From positions 2,418,001 through 2,482,000 of the forward strand of contig NZ_CP029488.1 in assembly GCF_003177035.1 (NCBI RefSeq): 64,000 nucleotides of DNA, in the 5' to 3' direction. Origin of the DNA: Salinisphaera sp. LB1. GTDB taxonomy: Bacteria > Pseudomonadota > Gammaproteobacteria > Nevskiales > Salinisphaeraceae. Each line of letters begins with the position of its first letter. Within the stretch, counting starts at the first letter, position 1. The translations under genes were made by a program, and so were the position numbers. Below the pieces are notes generated by a model. That model was not told the DNA's origin. It saw only the letters and a program-made list of their open reading frames with translations, and ran no database searches. Positions 38,889 to 48,018 of this stretch are shown piece by piece.

Positions 38889-39518
38889 ATGAACGTACCC
38901 AAATTGATACGTACCGCCACGGCCTGTCTGGTCACCGGCGTACTCGGCGGCTGTGTCGGGCTGCCGAAGGGCACAACGGCGGTCGAGCCGTTCTCGCTCG
39001 ATCATTATCTTGGCCGCTGGTATGAAATCGCCCGGCTGGATCATCGCTTCGAGAAAGGTTTGGACTGTGTCACCGCCACCTACAGCAAGCGCGATGACGG
39101 CGGCGTGCGCGTGGTCAATCGGGGAGTGAATCTCGACCAGGGCAAGGTGAGGGAGGCGGTCGGCAAGGCTTATTTCGTCAAGAACGCCCACATCGGCCAG
39201 TTCAAGGTGAGCTTCTTCGGGCCTTTTTATGCCGGCTACAACATTCTCGAACTCGACGATAACTACAGCCACGCGCTCATCGCCGGTCCGAACCGGGACT
39301 ATCTCTGGATCCTCTCGCGCACGCCGCAACTCGCGTCGAAAACCCGGCAATCCTTGGTCCAGCAGGCTGCGGATCTCGGCTTTCCGACCCAGGCGCTGGT
39401 TTTTCCCGACCAGAGCGGCCGCTGCAATCCCTACCGCGAAGATGGAGCCGACCGTGTGTCCACCGCCTATGCGAACCAATCGACGCCTCGTTCGTCCGGT
39501 CGCGAATCCCGACTCTGA
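38889..39518 (+). CDS. blc: Outer-membrane lipocalin (Blc-like)
   Basis: 209 residues from the ATG at 38889; an upstream extension of the frame runs into the repeat element and was rejected. The lipoprotein signal ends at VLGGC. The lipocalin fold follows, with the GRWYEIARLDHRFEKG motif (first structurally conserved region), VVNRG and the late SRTPQ segment (third conserved region). The family binds fatty acids or lysophospholipids at the periplasmic face of the outer membrane and is often stress-induced. The C-terminal 30 residues (NPYREDGADRVSTAYANQS...) extend past the usual end. Its promoter must lie in or next to repeat copy 2. Confidence 0.9.
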   Translation: MNVPKLIRTATACLVTGVLGGCVGLPKGTTAVEPFSLDHYLGRWYEIARLDHRFEKGLDCVTATYSKRDDGGVRVVNRGVNLDQGKVREAVGKAYFVKNAHIGQFKVSFFGPFYAGYNILELDDNYSHALIAGPNRDYLWILSRTPQLASKTRQSLVQQAADLGFPTQALVFPDQSGRCNPYREDGADRVSTAYANQSTPRSSGRESRL

Positions 39519-39546
39519 ACGCGCGGTGAGTCAGCTCCGTCTATTG

Positions 39547-39565
39547 CGACACGGCAACAGGTGCC
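39547..39565 (-). repeat. Diverged inverted copy of the TAGGG-CTGTTGCCGTTTCG repeat
   Basis: Reverse complement GGCACCTGTTGCCGTGTCG, about 30 bases after the lipocalin stop. It is the weakest match of the family. Confidence 0.35.
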
Positions 39566-39759
39566 TGTGTCTTGCCGAAGTTGACGAATTAATGACCGCT
39601 CAGCTGTGCTCGACTCAGCTGTGCTCGACCGGGTGAGCGTCCACGGGTCCTAAAGTCTGTTCTCTAGACGCCGATATCGAGATTACCGCCGGGTGCCGTC
39701 CGGCGCTCGCTCATGAGTGCCCATATCTGTTGGGTACGGTGAAACTATCGGACAAGAAC

Positions 39760-41277
39760 ATGACGACAAGCCGCATTACCGCGACCTATCGAAGCCGGGT
39801 CGATCGCCTGATGTGGATAGCGGCCGCCGCCCATATCGCCCTCTGTCTGATGCTCGGAGCGATCAGCAGTTGGCCCGTGACGCTGAGCGTTCTGGTCACC
39901 GCGGTCGCGCTTGCCGGATGCGTTACGTATCGCTGGCCGGGCACGCTGGCCAGCGGCATGTCGATGGCAACGCTGTTCATGATCCTGTCGGCGCTGCTGA
40001 TTTTCCAGATGCACGGCATGATCGAAGCGCATTTCAGTATTTTTATCATGCTCTCGATCCTGATTCTCTACTGCGATTGGCGTGTGATTCATACCGGCGC
40101 GGTCGTGATCGCGATCCATCACTGCACATTCGTATACCTGCAACATCTGGGCATTACGACCGTCTTCCTTAACGTGCCGGACACGGCGACGCTTCGATTG
40201 GCGGGGCGTCTCGCGATCCATGTCGGTGCGGTACTCGCTCAAACGGCGGTCTTGACCTATTTGGCCCAAGAGTTACGGGGCTCTATCGGTGACAGCTTGG
40301 ATGTGACCGCGTTTGCACGTAAGGCCCGGCGCGGTGAACTGGACACCGCGTTTTCGCCGGCGCAACGGCAACGGCCAACGCTGCAAGCGATTGCGGACAT
40401 GCAAGCCCAACTCGGTCAGGCCTTGCAACAGGTTCGCGCCAGCGCGCGCACGGTGCAGACATTGAGTACCGATACGGCGACCGCTCAAACCACACTTCAC
40501 GACCAATCAGGTCGGAGTGCCGCCCAGATCGAACGCGTTGCTGCCGGCGTTGAGGAATTGTCACAAACGACCCGACAGAGCGCCGCCGAAGCGCAGCGCA
40601 CGCAAGCGCTGGCGACCGATACCGGCGCGACCGTAGAGCAAGGCGCCGACAACATTGGGCGTGTCCGCGATACCATGCTGGAGATTGAGGCGAGCACACG
40701 AGAAATCGATGGTTTGATCGGAGAGATCGATGCCATCAATTTCCAGACCAATCTCCTTGCCTTGAATGCATCCGTGGAGGCAGCGCGTGCGGGCGAGAAT
40801 GGTCGGGGTTTCGCGGTCGTGGCCGGAGAGGTCCGTAATTTGTCACAACGGACATCCCGGGCAGCCGAGGCGATTCGTTCACGCATGACCATGGCGACCG
40901 GGCAAGTCACCGCCGGGGTGGATGAAGTCCGGACCGCGGAAAACCAGATGCACCAAATCGTGACCACATTCGCCCAGGTGGCTGAACGTATGGATGGCCT
41001 CAATACAACCAGCCAGCAACAGCATATCGGCATCGAAACGCTCAACGCCGCCATTCTCGAGTTACAGGACGCCCTGAGCCAGTCGGACCGTTCTATAGCC
41101 GACAGCCGCGTGGCCGCGAGTCAACTGCAGACCGAAGCCAGTCGGCTCGCCGAGTCCATTGGCGCCTTCAAGCTCGAAAGCGACCATCATGATGGCGGCG
41201 ACAACCAGCGGCGAAAACCAGCGACGCCCCCGATCGCCGCTGAAACTGACGACGCCCCAGGCACGCTAGCGGCCTGA
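39760..41277 (+). CDS. Chemoreceptor with multi-helix membrane sensor, no HAMP
   Basis: 505 residues from the ATG at 39760 (TTG and GTG starts further upstream are less likely). Residues about 18-175 are five or six closely spaced hydrophobic helices without a periplasmic domain ([16 protein letters not shown] ... [16 protein letters not shown]). The cytoplasmic MCP domain follows after a linker, with the conserved tip [31 protein letters not shown]. No HAMP domain or C-terminal CheR/CheB tether is visible. It probably senses membrane state, redox or a membrane-soluble cue. It stands alone with no che genes nearby. Confidence 0.87.
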   Translation: MTTSRITATYRSRVDRLMWIAAAAHIALCLMLGAISSWPVTLSVLVTAVALAGCVTYRWPGTLASGMSMATLFMILSALLIFQMHGMIEAHFSIFIMLSILILYCDWRVIHTGAVVIAIHHCTFVYLQHLGITTVFLNVPDTATLRLAGRLAIHVGAVLAQTAVLTYLAQELRGSIGDSLDVTAFARKARRGELDTAFSPAQRQRPTLQAIADMQAQLGQALQQVRASARTVQTLSTDTATAQTTLHDQSGRSAAQIERVAAGVEELSQTTRQSAAEAQRTQALATDTGATVEQGADNIGRVRDTMLEIEASTREIDGLIGEIDAINFQTNLLALNASVEAARAGENGRGFAVVAGEVRNLSQRTSRAAEAIRSRMTMATGQVTAGVDEVRTAENQMHQIVTTFAQVAERMDGLNTTSQQQHIGIETLNAAILELQDALSQSDRSIADSRVAASQLQTEASRLAESIGAFKLESDHHDGGDNQRRKPATPPIAAETDDAPGTLAA

Positions 41278-41370
41278 GCCCGCATGCCGCAATTCAGTGT
41301 TAGCGCGCCGCGTGTAGGTTCTCGACCCGTACTCGCGGCGCCTCGGGTCCGGGATGCCGGCTAATGCGGT

Positions 41371-41927
41371 CGTCGCCGAGCGCCCGAGCTTGCGGCGGCT
41401 GTTTCGGCATAGCCGTCCCGATCGACTGCGCCGCAAAGCTGGTGCATGCACTCGGCCTCCTTGCGGCCTTTCATGCGTGCTAGTTCGACGAGCCGCGAGT
41501 TGTCGAGGTCGTCCTCATCAACCCGTTCCCGAGCGGCGACCTCGTAAAGCCGGCTGGCCCGGGAGCGGATTTCACCGGGCGTTTGCGGCCCACTCAGCAG
41601 CAGCAGGGTGAGGATCGAACTGGGCTTTGGTGAGCTTGATGTCGGTAAGCTGGCCCGTGCCGTACATCCGCTGTTTGTATTTCTCGATACTGCTTTTGAA
41701 GTTTTCGTCGATCCGACGGTATTCGGGGCGAAGTGCGTCCAGGCCTGGATCCCGGGCTCGCGGGTTTCTATACGCGCCAGGCATTGCCGGGCCAGGGCTT
41801 CGCAGGACAGTCGATACGGTCGCGGGCAGTGGTGGCGGAGAGAGGCAACAGGCAAGACCAAGAGACCGCGCGCGATACAGTCGCCGGCCGTAGTGGCGTC
41901 GAGAGGCAAAAGGTAAGACCTGACCCC
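41371..41927 (-). repeat. Chimeric amidase/yceH repeat, copy 3 with duplicated right end
   Basis: The left end is truncated inside yceH (homology starts near 41371 at a point inside the coiled-coil tail). The yceH part is collinear with copy 2 but carries its own small deletions. The junction to the amidase-like part is at about 41717, as in the other copies. The right end appears twice: an altered GGCAACAGGCAAGACC at about 41846-41861, then a second, diverged block ending GGTAAGACCTGACCCC at 41927. The 819-base gap 41278-42096 holds nothing else I can support. Confidence 0.7.
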
Positions 41928-42096
41928 GAAGGCTGCTCGAAGGGGGCTTTTTATGCAAAGTGCGCTCTAAGAGCTTGGTAACCTGCTCTCTACTCTACCC
42001 GGACGATGTTCTGAAGACGTGGTATGTATCCGGTTTCCCCGGTATCCTTGACGTTCAACACGATTGTTCACATAACAATTCCGAACGCGCGGAGAT

Positions 42097-43617
42097 ATGA
42101 CGCAATCCGAAAACCAGACGCTCGCCGAACCGCCCGTCAGCATCCTGGACCGATTTCGGGCGTTTCATCGGTTGGCACTTGCCGACCATCAAACCTACCG
42201 CGCTCTATACGCCAATTACCTGACGACCGGACTTCGCATATTCGACCTGAAAGTGGGTATCGTCAGCCGCATTGATCAGGAGAGATACACCGTACTCGCC
42301 GTTGAGCCAAAGAATGTGGGCATTGCCGCGGGAGACGTGATGCAATTGGGCCAGACTTACTGCGCCCTCGTCTTGCGCCACCAGTCAACCATCGCCGTTT
42401 CGCGGGCGGGATCGAGCGAGAACTTCTCATCTCACCCGGCTTATCTCGCCCAAGGCCTGGAGTCTTACCTCGCCGCGCCGATCTGGGTTAACGACGCGCT
42501 CTACGGCACCCTGAACTTCACTGCGCCTAGCGCACGGCAAATCCCGTTCGACGAAGTGGATATCGAGGTCATTGAGCTCATGGCCCGCAGCATCGGCCAA
42601 ATCATTGAGCGAGATCAGATTGAGCGCGCTCGTCTTGACGCGGTCGAGCGCATGCGCGAAAACACAGAGCTATTCGAGAGCGCGTTCGAGTATGCAACCA
42701 TCGGTATGGCGTTGGTCGGCACAGATGGCCGCTGGCTGCGGGTCAACTTAGCGTTGACCGAAATCTTGGGCTACCCGGAGGAAGAACTCCTTAGTATCGA
42801 CTTTCAGACCATCACCCACCCTGATGATCTGGACACCGATCTCGAGTTCCTCCAGGAGATGCTTGACGGACAGCGCGACAGCTATCGGATGGAGAAGCGC
42901 TACTTCCATAAAAAGGGCCACGAGATCTGGATACTGCTCAGCGTCTCCTTGGTGAGATACGAGAATGCGACTCCGAGATACTTTGTCTCCCAGATACAGG
43001 ATATAACCGAGCGCAAGCATTCCGAGGCGCAACTTGCCCGCAAGCAGCGCGAGTTGGAGCTTGCCAATCGCAAGCTACAGGAGCTTTCAACGGTTGATCC
43101 ATTAACCGGAGTGATGAACCGGCGGGCCTTCAATATGCGACTCGATCAAGAGATCAAAAGGGCAAGCCGCTCAGGCCTTCCGATCTCATTTTTGTTGATC
43201 GACGTGGACCATTTCAAGCGTTTCAACGACGACCATGGCCATCAGGCCGGGGATCAAGCACTTTCCGAGGTTGGTGCTGCGTTGATGGCCAACAGACGAG
43301 TGAATGACGCCGTCGCGCGCTACGGGGGCGAAGAGTTCGCGATGATTCTACCGCAGACCGACGCACAAGGATGCGCGGTCGTGGCAGAACGAGTAAAAGA
43401 GGCGGTGGCGTCAATTGATGGCCTAGCGTGCCCTATCACTGTAAGCATCGGCACCGCCACATTTGAGCCAGCTCGGAGCGTCAGGGAACCGCCTGCGGGC
43501 GATTCGTTGATCGAAGTGGCGGACAAGGCGCTGTACGCAGCTAAAGCGGAGGGTCGCAACCGGGTGGCGGTCGGGTGCACCCTCCAGGGTGGGGCCATTA
43601 ATAACGGTGGGCAGTAG
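42097..43617 (+). CDS. GAF-PAS-GGDEF diguanylate cyclase
   Basis: 506 residues, soluble. A GAF domain spans about 35-175 (VMQLGQTYCALVL, SYLAAPIWVNDALYGTLNF), a PAS domain with PAC about 190-305 (GMALVGTDGRWLRVNLALTEI, FVSQIQDITERK), then GGDEF. The catalytic motif is GGEEF at 410-414, and an RxxD inhibitory site (RVND, 401-404) is present, so it should be an active, feedback-inhibited cyclase. The substrate-binding FLLIDVDHFKRFNDDHGH is intact. Codon use is slightly less GC-rich than in its neighbours. GGAG lies unusually close (two bases) to the ATG. Confidence 0.92.
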   Translation: MTQSENQTLAEPPVSILDRFRAFHRLALADHQTYRALYANYLTTGLRIFDLKVGIVSRIDQERYTVLAVEPKNVGIAAGDVMQLGQTYCALVLRHQSTIAVSRAGSSENFSSHPAYLAQGLESYLAAPIWVNDALYGTLNFTAPSARQIPFDEVDIEVIELMARSIGQIIERDQIERARLDAVERMRENTELFESAFEYATIGMALVGTDGRWLRVNLALTEILGYPEEELLSIDFQTITHPDDLDTDLEFLQEMLDGQRDSYRMEKRYFHKKGHEIWILLSVSLVRYENATPRYFVSQIQDITERKHSEAQLARKQRELELANRKLQELSTVDPLTGVMNRRAFNMRLDQEIKRASRSGLPISFLLIDVDHFKRFNDDHGHQAGDQALSEVGAALMANRRVNDAVARYGGEEFAMILPQTDAQGCAVVAERVKEAVASIDGLACPITVSIGTATFEPARSVREPPAGDSLIEVADKALYAAKAEGRNRVAVGCTLQGGAINNGGQ

Positions 43618-43762
43618 TCTCAATTAAAGCGCTACCGGCTGGTGTCTGCCGCTACTTCGAATCACTTTACTGACACTCACTTGAGCTTCGGTGCGCGAGC
43701 TGTTGCTCGAGTCGCGCCGATTCAATGATATCCATCGCGGCGCACCGCGCGCGTTTCTACGG

Positions 43763-44434
43763 TTAGGTCTTGACTTGTGCGTCAAGCTGCTCCCAAAGCT
43801 CGGCATTCTCCGCCTCCAACTCCGCCACCCGTCGTTCCAGCTCCGCAATCCGCTCCTTATCGGCAGAGCGACCCGAGTTTGCGGCGGCTGTTTCGGCATA
43901 GGCGTCGCGATCGACGGCGCCGCAAAGCTGGTGCATGAACTCCGCCTCCTTGCGGCCTCTCATGCGCGGTAGCTCGACGAGCAGCGAGTTGTCGGGATCG
44001 TCGTCGTCAACCAGTTCCCGAGCGGCAGCGGTCACGTCTTCATTGGTGGCGAAGTCATAGAGCCGGCCGGCCCGGGAGCGGATTTCACCGGGCGTTTGCG
44101 GCCCGCGCAGCAGCAACAGGGTGAGGATCGCGAACTGGGCTTTGGTGAGCTTGATGTCGGTGAACTGGCTGGCGCCGCACATCCGCTGTTTGTATTTCTC
44201 GATACCGCTTTTGAAGTTTTCGTCGATCTGAACGAGGCTGCGCGCGGCCAGGGCGCGGGCGGCGCGTTGCACTTCGATCTTGGTCAGCGACATCACCGGT
44301 TCGCGGGCCGATTTCTGGTTGGCCGCGTTGGCGAGCGCGTTGAGGGTGAGCGGCATCTGGTCGGGCGTGGTGACGGATTTCTCCATCAGGCAACCGATGA
44401 GGCGGGCTTCGATGTCGGTGAGGGTAGGGAGCAT
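43763..44434 (-). CDS. yceH: YceH family protein (DUF480)
   Basis: 223 residues, E. coli YceH being 215. Two winged-helix-like halves are visible: LTDIEARLIGCLMEKSVTTPDQMPLTLNAL at the N-terminus and FTDIKLTKAQFAILTLLLLRG ... TPGEIRSRAGRLYDF in the middle. A coiled-coil tail (RIAELERRVAELEAENAELWEQL) ends the protein. The molecular role of the family is not settled. Bases 43763-44230 (codons about 69 to the stop) are the segment shared with the chimeric repeats. The last bases of the gene, GGTTAGGTCTTGAC on the plus strand, resemble the GGTCAGGTCTTG end motif of those repeats. Confidence 0.92.
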   Translation of the reverse strand: MLPTLTDIEARLIGCLMEKSVTTPDQMPLTLNALANAANQKSAREPVMSLTKIEVQRAARALAARSLVQIDENFKSGIEKYKQRMCGASQFTDIKLTKAQFAILTLLLLRGPQTPGEIRSRAGRLYDFATNEDVTAAARELVDDDDPDNSLLVELPRMRGRKEAEFMHQLCGAVDRDAYAETAAANSGRSADKERIAELERRVAELEAENAELWEQLDAQVKT

Positions 44435-44513
44435 GGGCAGGGTGTTGTGGAATCCGCCCCCATGCTACGCATAAAGCGGGCGGGATGGGGTGCCCGGCCC
44501 GCGTGAATTCGCG

Positions 44514-46475
44514 CTACGGCTTGAAGGCGACGGTCCAGCTGTCGTTGGCCAGTGCCAGCACGGTGTCGATGGCCTCGGCGGGCACGCCTTCGCGGTCGCC
44601 CTGTTCGAGCGGGTCGTAGTGGAACACGAACAGGCGCGAGGCGAACTGGTGGAAGGGCAGGCTGGCCTCGCCATGGCGTTCGCCGTGGCCGTGGGTGTCG
44701 GTGCAGATCCCCTGGCCCCAGTCCTGGCCGCTGTCGTTGTTGGGGTTGAAGAAGTAGACGCGCATTTCGCCGTCCGGGTCGAGCGCGACACGGCGGATGG
44801 CGATGGCGTGGCGGCCGACGTAACGGGCGGCGCTGTCGGTGGCGGCGATGCCGGCCGGCTGCGGGTGGATCACCGGTACGCCGCCGTTGTAGGCCGGGTG
44901 GTAGCTGGCGTAGAAATCACGGATGAAGGCAGCGTGGTCTTCGATCTGCTCGGTGCCGGCGTTGGCGACGACGCGAAAGCCGTTGCCGACCCACCAGCCG
45001 TAGAACTCGGGATGAATCCAGCGGTGCAGGTCGTCGTCGCGTTCGCCGCAGAGCCGGCCCATTTCGATGTAGATACGGTCGAGATGCGGTACCAGAATCA
45101 TCGATACCGGGTCCACGTCCAGCGGTCGCTGTTTGGCCAGCCCGGCCGCCAGGCCCTTGGAGGAGACGATGTCGCCCTCGAAGCGCAGCAACACTTCGTT
45201 GTCACGCGCGGCCCAGGCGATGAGCTGGAGCAGGTAGTCCGGATCGTTGTCGGCCCACATCGACAGGCCGATCACCGATTGGCAGGTCGGGTTGTTGCCC
45301 TGGCCGACGCCGAGCGGCTGGCCGAGCAGGTTGAGCACGCCGGCCATGAGCCATATGCGCGGTTCGCGGCGCGCGCCGAAGGCGGTGGTGAGCGTGGCGG
45401 CCGTCTCGGCCGACAGCGGCAGGCGCAACTGGCGCGACAGGCCGGCGGCGACCGGGCCGTTGAACAGAGTGCCGCGTTCGAGCAACTGGGCGAGGCCGTA
45501 GATTGCCTGGGCGATTTCGACGAAGATGATGGCGTCGATGATTTCGTGCACCAGTGCGGTATGGCACTGATAGGCATCGGTGCCGGTACGGCCCAGCCCG
45601 AGCGTGACCGGGATCAGGTGCTCGCCGCCGATTTCGGGGGTCCGCAGGTGGCGCAGGAACACGGCGTTGTAGACCGAGACCAGCCCGGTGTCGTGCATGG
45701 CCTGGGCGAATCCCTGGGCTTCGGCGCGCAGTTCGTCGTCGGTGAAGGTCGGCAGGCGCATGCGGTAGACATCCACGCCGGGATCTTCGGCGCAGCCGGG
45801 CGTAGGCGCGAACAGGCAGTTGACGAGCTGCTGGGCGGCGGTGTTATCGGTGTCCAGCGTCGGGTCGAACAGGCATTCGGCGATCTGGATGACCATTTCG
45901 CGCACGTCGTCAACGTCGATCGGGCGTTGTTCGAGAATGCGCCAGACCTCCGCCACCAGGCTGTCGAGGATGCTCTCGTAGCCCATCGCCTCGACCTGGA
46001 ACTGGTACAGCGCCGCCACCATCGGCCCGAGGGAAAACGGCCGTTCGCGGTCGGCCTCCCGCAGCTGGCCGGACAGCAGGTCGAGGTTGAGCGCCATGAC
46101 CTGGGTGATGAACTGGCGCGCGTGCTCGGCGGTGATGCGCGGGTGCGCATAGTCGCCGCGCGCGACGGCCAGCAGGCGCAGCTGGCTGAGTGCTTCGATG
46201 ACGGTGGTCTGCGCATCGCCCGTGCGTAGCGAGAGTTTGGCAATATCGGGCTGCAGAATGGCCGGGTGGTCCCAGTCGGTACCGCGAAACACGCCCGCCG
46301 ACTCAAAGCGTTTGACGCGATGATAGAGGGCGGCGGGGCCGCCTTCCTCGGCCAGGACCATGCCGGCGGCGGCCAGCGCCTGGGTGTTGGAGGCGTTCGG
46401 GTCGGCCTGGCGGGCTTGGCCCAGCGCCATCAGCGTCTGGTCGAACTGGGGAGTGCTCGGCGTGCTCGGGATCAT
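44514..46475 (-). CDS. Large cytoplasmic protein of unknown function
   Basis: 653 residues from the ATG at 46475; a 25-residue upstream extension is possible but has unlikely composition. No Shine-Dalgarno is clear. There is no signal peptide or membrane segment. The sequence is rich in ordered helices, with notable pieces FNGPVAAGLSRQLRLPL, WLMAGVLNLLGQPLGVGQGNNPTCQS, MILVPHLDRIYIEMGRLC and a C-terminal half with HPEFYGWWVGNGF and MRVYFFNPNNDSGQDWGQG. I do not recognise a family or a catalytic signature. The Cys- and His-containing GQGNNPTCQS segment could be functional. It lies between yceH and sbcB on the same strand, with about 80-100 bases on each side, so operon membership is uncertain. 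Confidence 0.75.
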   Translation of the reverse strand: MIPSTPSTPQFDQTLMALGQARQADPNASNTQALAAAGMVLAEEGGPAALYHRVKRFESAGVFRGTDWDHPAILQPDIAKLSLRTGDAQTTVIEALSQLRLLAVARGDYAHPRITAEHARQFITQVMALNLDLLSGQLREADRERPFSLGPMVAALYQFQVEAMGYESILDSLVAEVWRILEQRPIDVDDVREMVIQIAECLFDPTLDTDNTAAQQLVNCLFAPTPGCAEDPGVDVYRMRLPTFTDDELRAEAQGFAQAMHDTGLVSVYNAVFLRHLRTPEIGGEHLIPVTLGLGRTGTDAYQCHTALVHEIIDAIIFVEIAQAIYGLAQLLERGTLFNGPVAAGLSRQLRLPLSAETAATLTTAFGARREPRIWLMAGVLNLLGQPLGVGQGNNPTCQSVIGLSMWADNDPDYLLQLIAWAARDNEVLLRFEGDIVSSKGLAAGLAKQRPLDVDPVSMILVPHLDRIYIEMGRLCGERDDDLHRWIHPEFYGWWVGNGFRVVANAGTEQIEDHAAFIRDFYASYHPAYNGGVPVIHPQPAGIAATDSAARYVGRHAIAIRRVALDPDGEMRVYFFNPNNDSGQDWGQGICTDTHGHGERHGEASLPFHQFASRLFVFHYDPLEQGDREGVPAEAIDTVLALANDSWTVAFKP

Positions 46476-46578
46476 GCAGGGATATCGGCTCAAATGAAGT
46501 CGCGCCGATGGCTGGTGCCGTCGGGCGACGGTCACCATACACCGATTCACGGGCCATGCGGGCCCGGGGGCGGGGATG

Positions 46579-48018
46579 TCAGAGCATGCCGCGCAGCTTG
46601 TCTGCCCAGGCTTTCAGATCCAGCAGCAGTTGCAGGCGGGCCGGATCGCCCTGGACGCGTTCCATGAGCGCGGCGACGACGTCATCGTATTCGTCCAGCG
46701 TCAGTCCGCCGTCGGGCGCGAACTCCAGCCGCTTGGCGACCCAATTGCGCCAGTCGTCGCGTTCGGCGTCGGTGAGCGAATCCGGGAAGTGGCGGGCGCG
46801 GTAGCGGAAAAGCAGTTCGTTGAGCCGGTTGTCGGCGAACACGATGGCCCCGTCGGCCAGCTCGGCGGGGGCGGTGGCGCGTACCGCGTCGGCCCGCTTG
46901 CGGTCGTCGTTGGAGACGAAGCCGTCGTACAGGGCGGCCTCGGCATCGGACTCGGCATCGAATACCCGGGCATCGAACACCGCCGTGGCCTTGGCCTCGA
47001 CCTCGGTCAACCGGTCGTGGATCGCCTTCCAGTGGCGCCGGCACTGGTTGATGTCGAGATTGAGCCGGGCGACTTCGTTCTCGCGCATCATCTCGAACGG
47101 GGCCAGCACCGGGCATTTGTTCAGATGCACGCCCTTGAGCGCGACTCTCGGCGTGTCTTCCGGCAGGTCTGCGCTGGGGGTGAAGATGCGCTCGTGGATT
47201 TCGTCGGGGGCGAGCTCCAGCAGCGGCGCCGGGTCCACCCGCAGGTCGTAGACGATAATGCAGTTCTTGTTCGATGGGTGGGCCGCGATCGGCATCACCG
47301 GCGACAGGCAGCCGTTCTCGGCCGGGAACTTGGACGAGACGTGCAGCGCCGGCTTGCGCGTGTCCATGTCCAGCAACTGGCGGGCGCTGGCCTTGTCGCG
47401 GTGGTTGAGGACGTAGTCGTACAGCCGCGGCTGCTTGTCGCGGATCAGCTTGGCCAGGCCGATGGTGGCGTGCACGTCCGACAGCGCATCGTGCGCACGC
47501 TCCTGGGCCAGATTATTGGCCGGGGCGAGCTGGTCGAGCCTGAAGCTCGGGGCGCCATCCTCGCGCTTCGGCCACTCGATGCCGTCCGGGCGCAGCGCAT
47601 AGGTCAGCCGCACCATGTTGATGATGTCCCACCGGGAGCAGCCGTTCTGCCACTCGCGGGCATACGGGTCGAAGAAATTGCGCCACAGGGTATGGCGGGT
47701 GACTTCGTCGTCGAACGCCAGGCTGTTGTAGCCGACGCTGCAAGTACCGGGTTTGGCCATCTCGGCGACGATGGTTTCGATGAACTCCGGCTCGGGCACG
47801 CCGTGTTCGGCCGCGTACTGCGGCGTGATGCCGGTGATCAGCGTGGCCTCGGGGTGGCCGAGCATGTCGGCCGGCGGCTGGCAATACAGCACCAGCGGAT
47901 CGCCGATGATGTTGAAATCCATGTCCGTGCGGATGCCGGCGAACTGGGCCGGCTTGTCGCGCTTGGGGTCGGCGCCGAAGGTTTCGTAGTCGTGCCAGAA
48001 GAAGGTCGGCTCGGCCAT
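46579..48018 (-). CDS. sbcB: Exodeoxyribonuclease I
   Basis: 479 residues (E. coli ExoI 475). The DEDDh exonuclease motifs are visible: FFWHDYETFG at residues 6-15 (D and E), SVGYNSLAFDDEVTRH (middle D) and ERAHDALSDVHATIGLA (H and D). The SH3-like and helical C-domains follow (APFEMMRENEVARLNLD). It degrades single-stranded DNA 3' to 5' and suppresses unwanted RecF recombination. The ATG at 48018 shares its A with the TGA stop of yheS upstream, so the two are translationally coupled; a longer frame starting at 48369 is a shadow within yheS. Confidence 0.95.
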   Translation of the reverse strand: MAEPTFFWHDYETFGADPKRDKPAQFAGIRTDMDFNIIGDPLVLYCQPPADMLGHPEATLITGITPQYAAEHGVPEPEFIETIVAEMAKPGTCSVGYNSLAFDDEVTRHTLWRNFFDPYAREWQNGCSRWDIINMVRLTYALRPDGIEWPKREDGAPSFRLDQLAPANNLAQERAHDALSDVHATIGLAKLIRDKQPRLYDYVLNHRDKASARQLLDMDTRKPALHVSSKFPAENGCLSPVMPIAAHPSNKNCIIVYDLRVDPAPLLELAPDEIHERIFTPSADLPEDTPRVALKGVHLNKCPVLAPFEMMRENEVARLNLDINQCRRHWKAIHDRLTEVEAKATAVFDARVFDAESDAEAALYDGFVSNDDRKRADAVRATAPAELADGAIVFADNRLNELLFRYRARHFPDSLTDAERDDWRNWVAKRLEFAPDGGLTLDEYDDVVAALMERVQGDPARLQLLLDLKAWADKLRGML

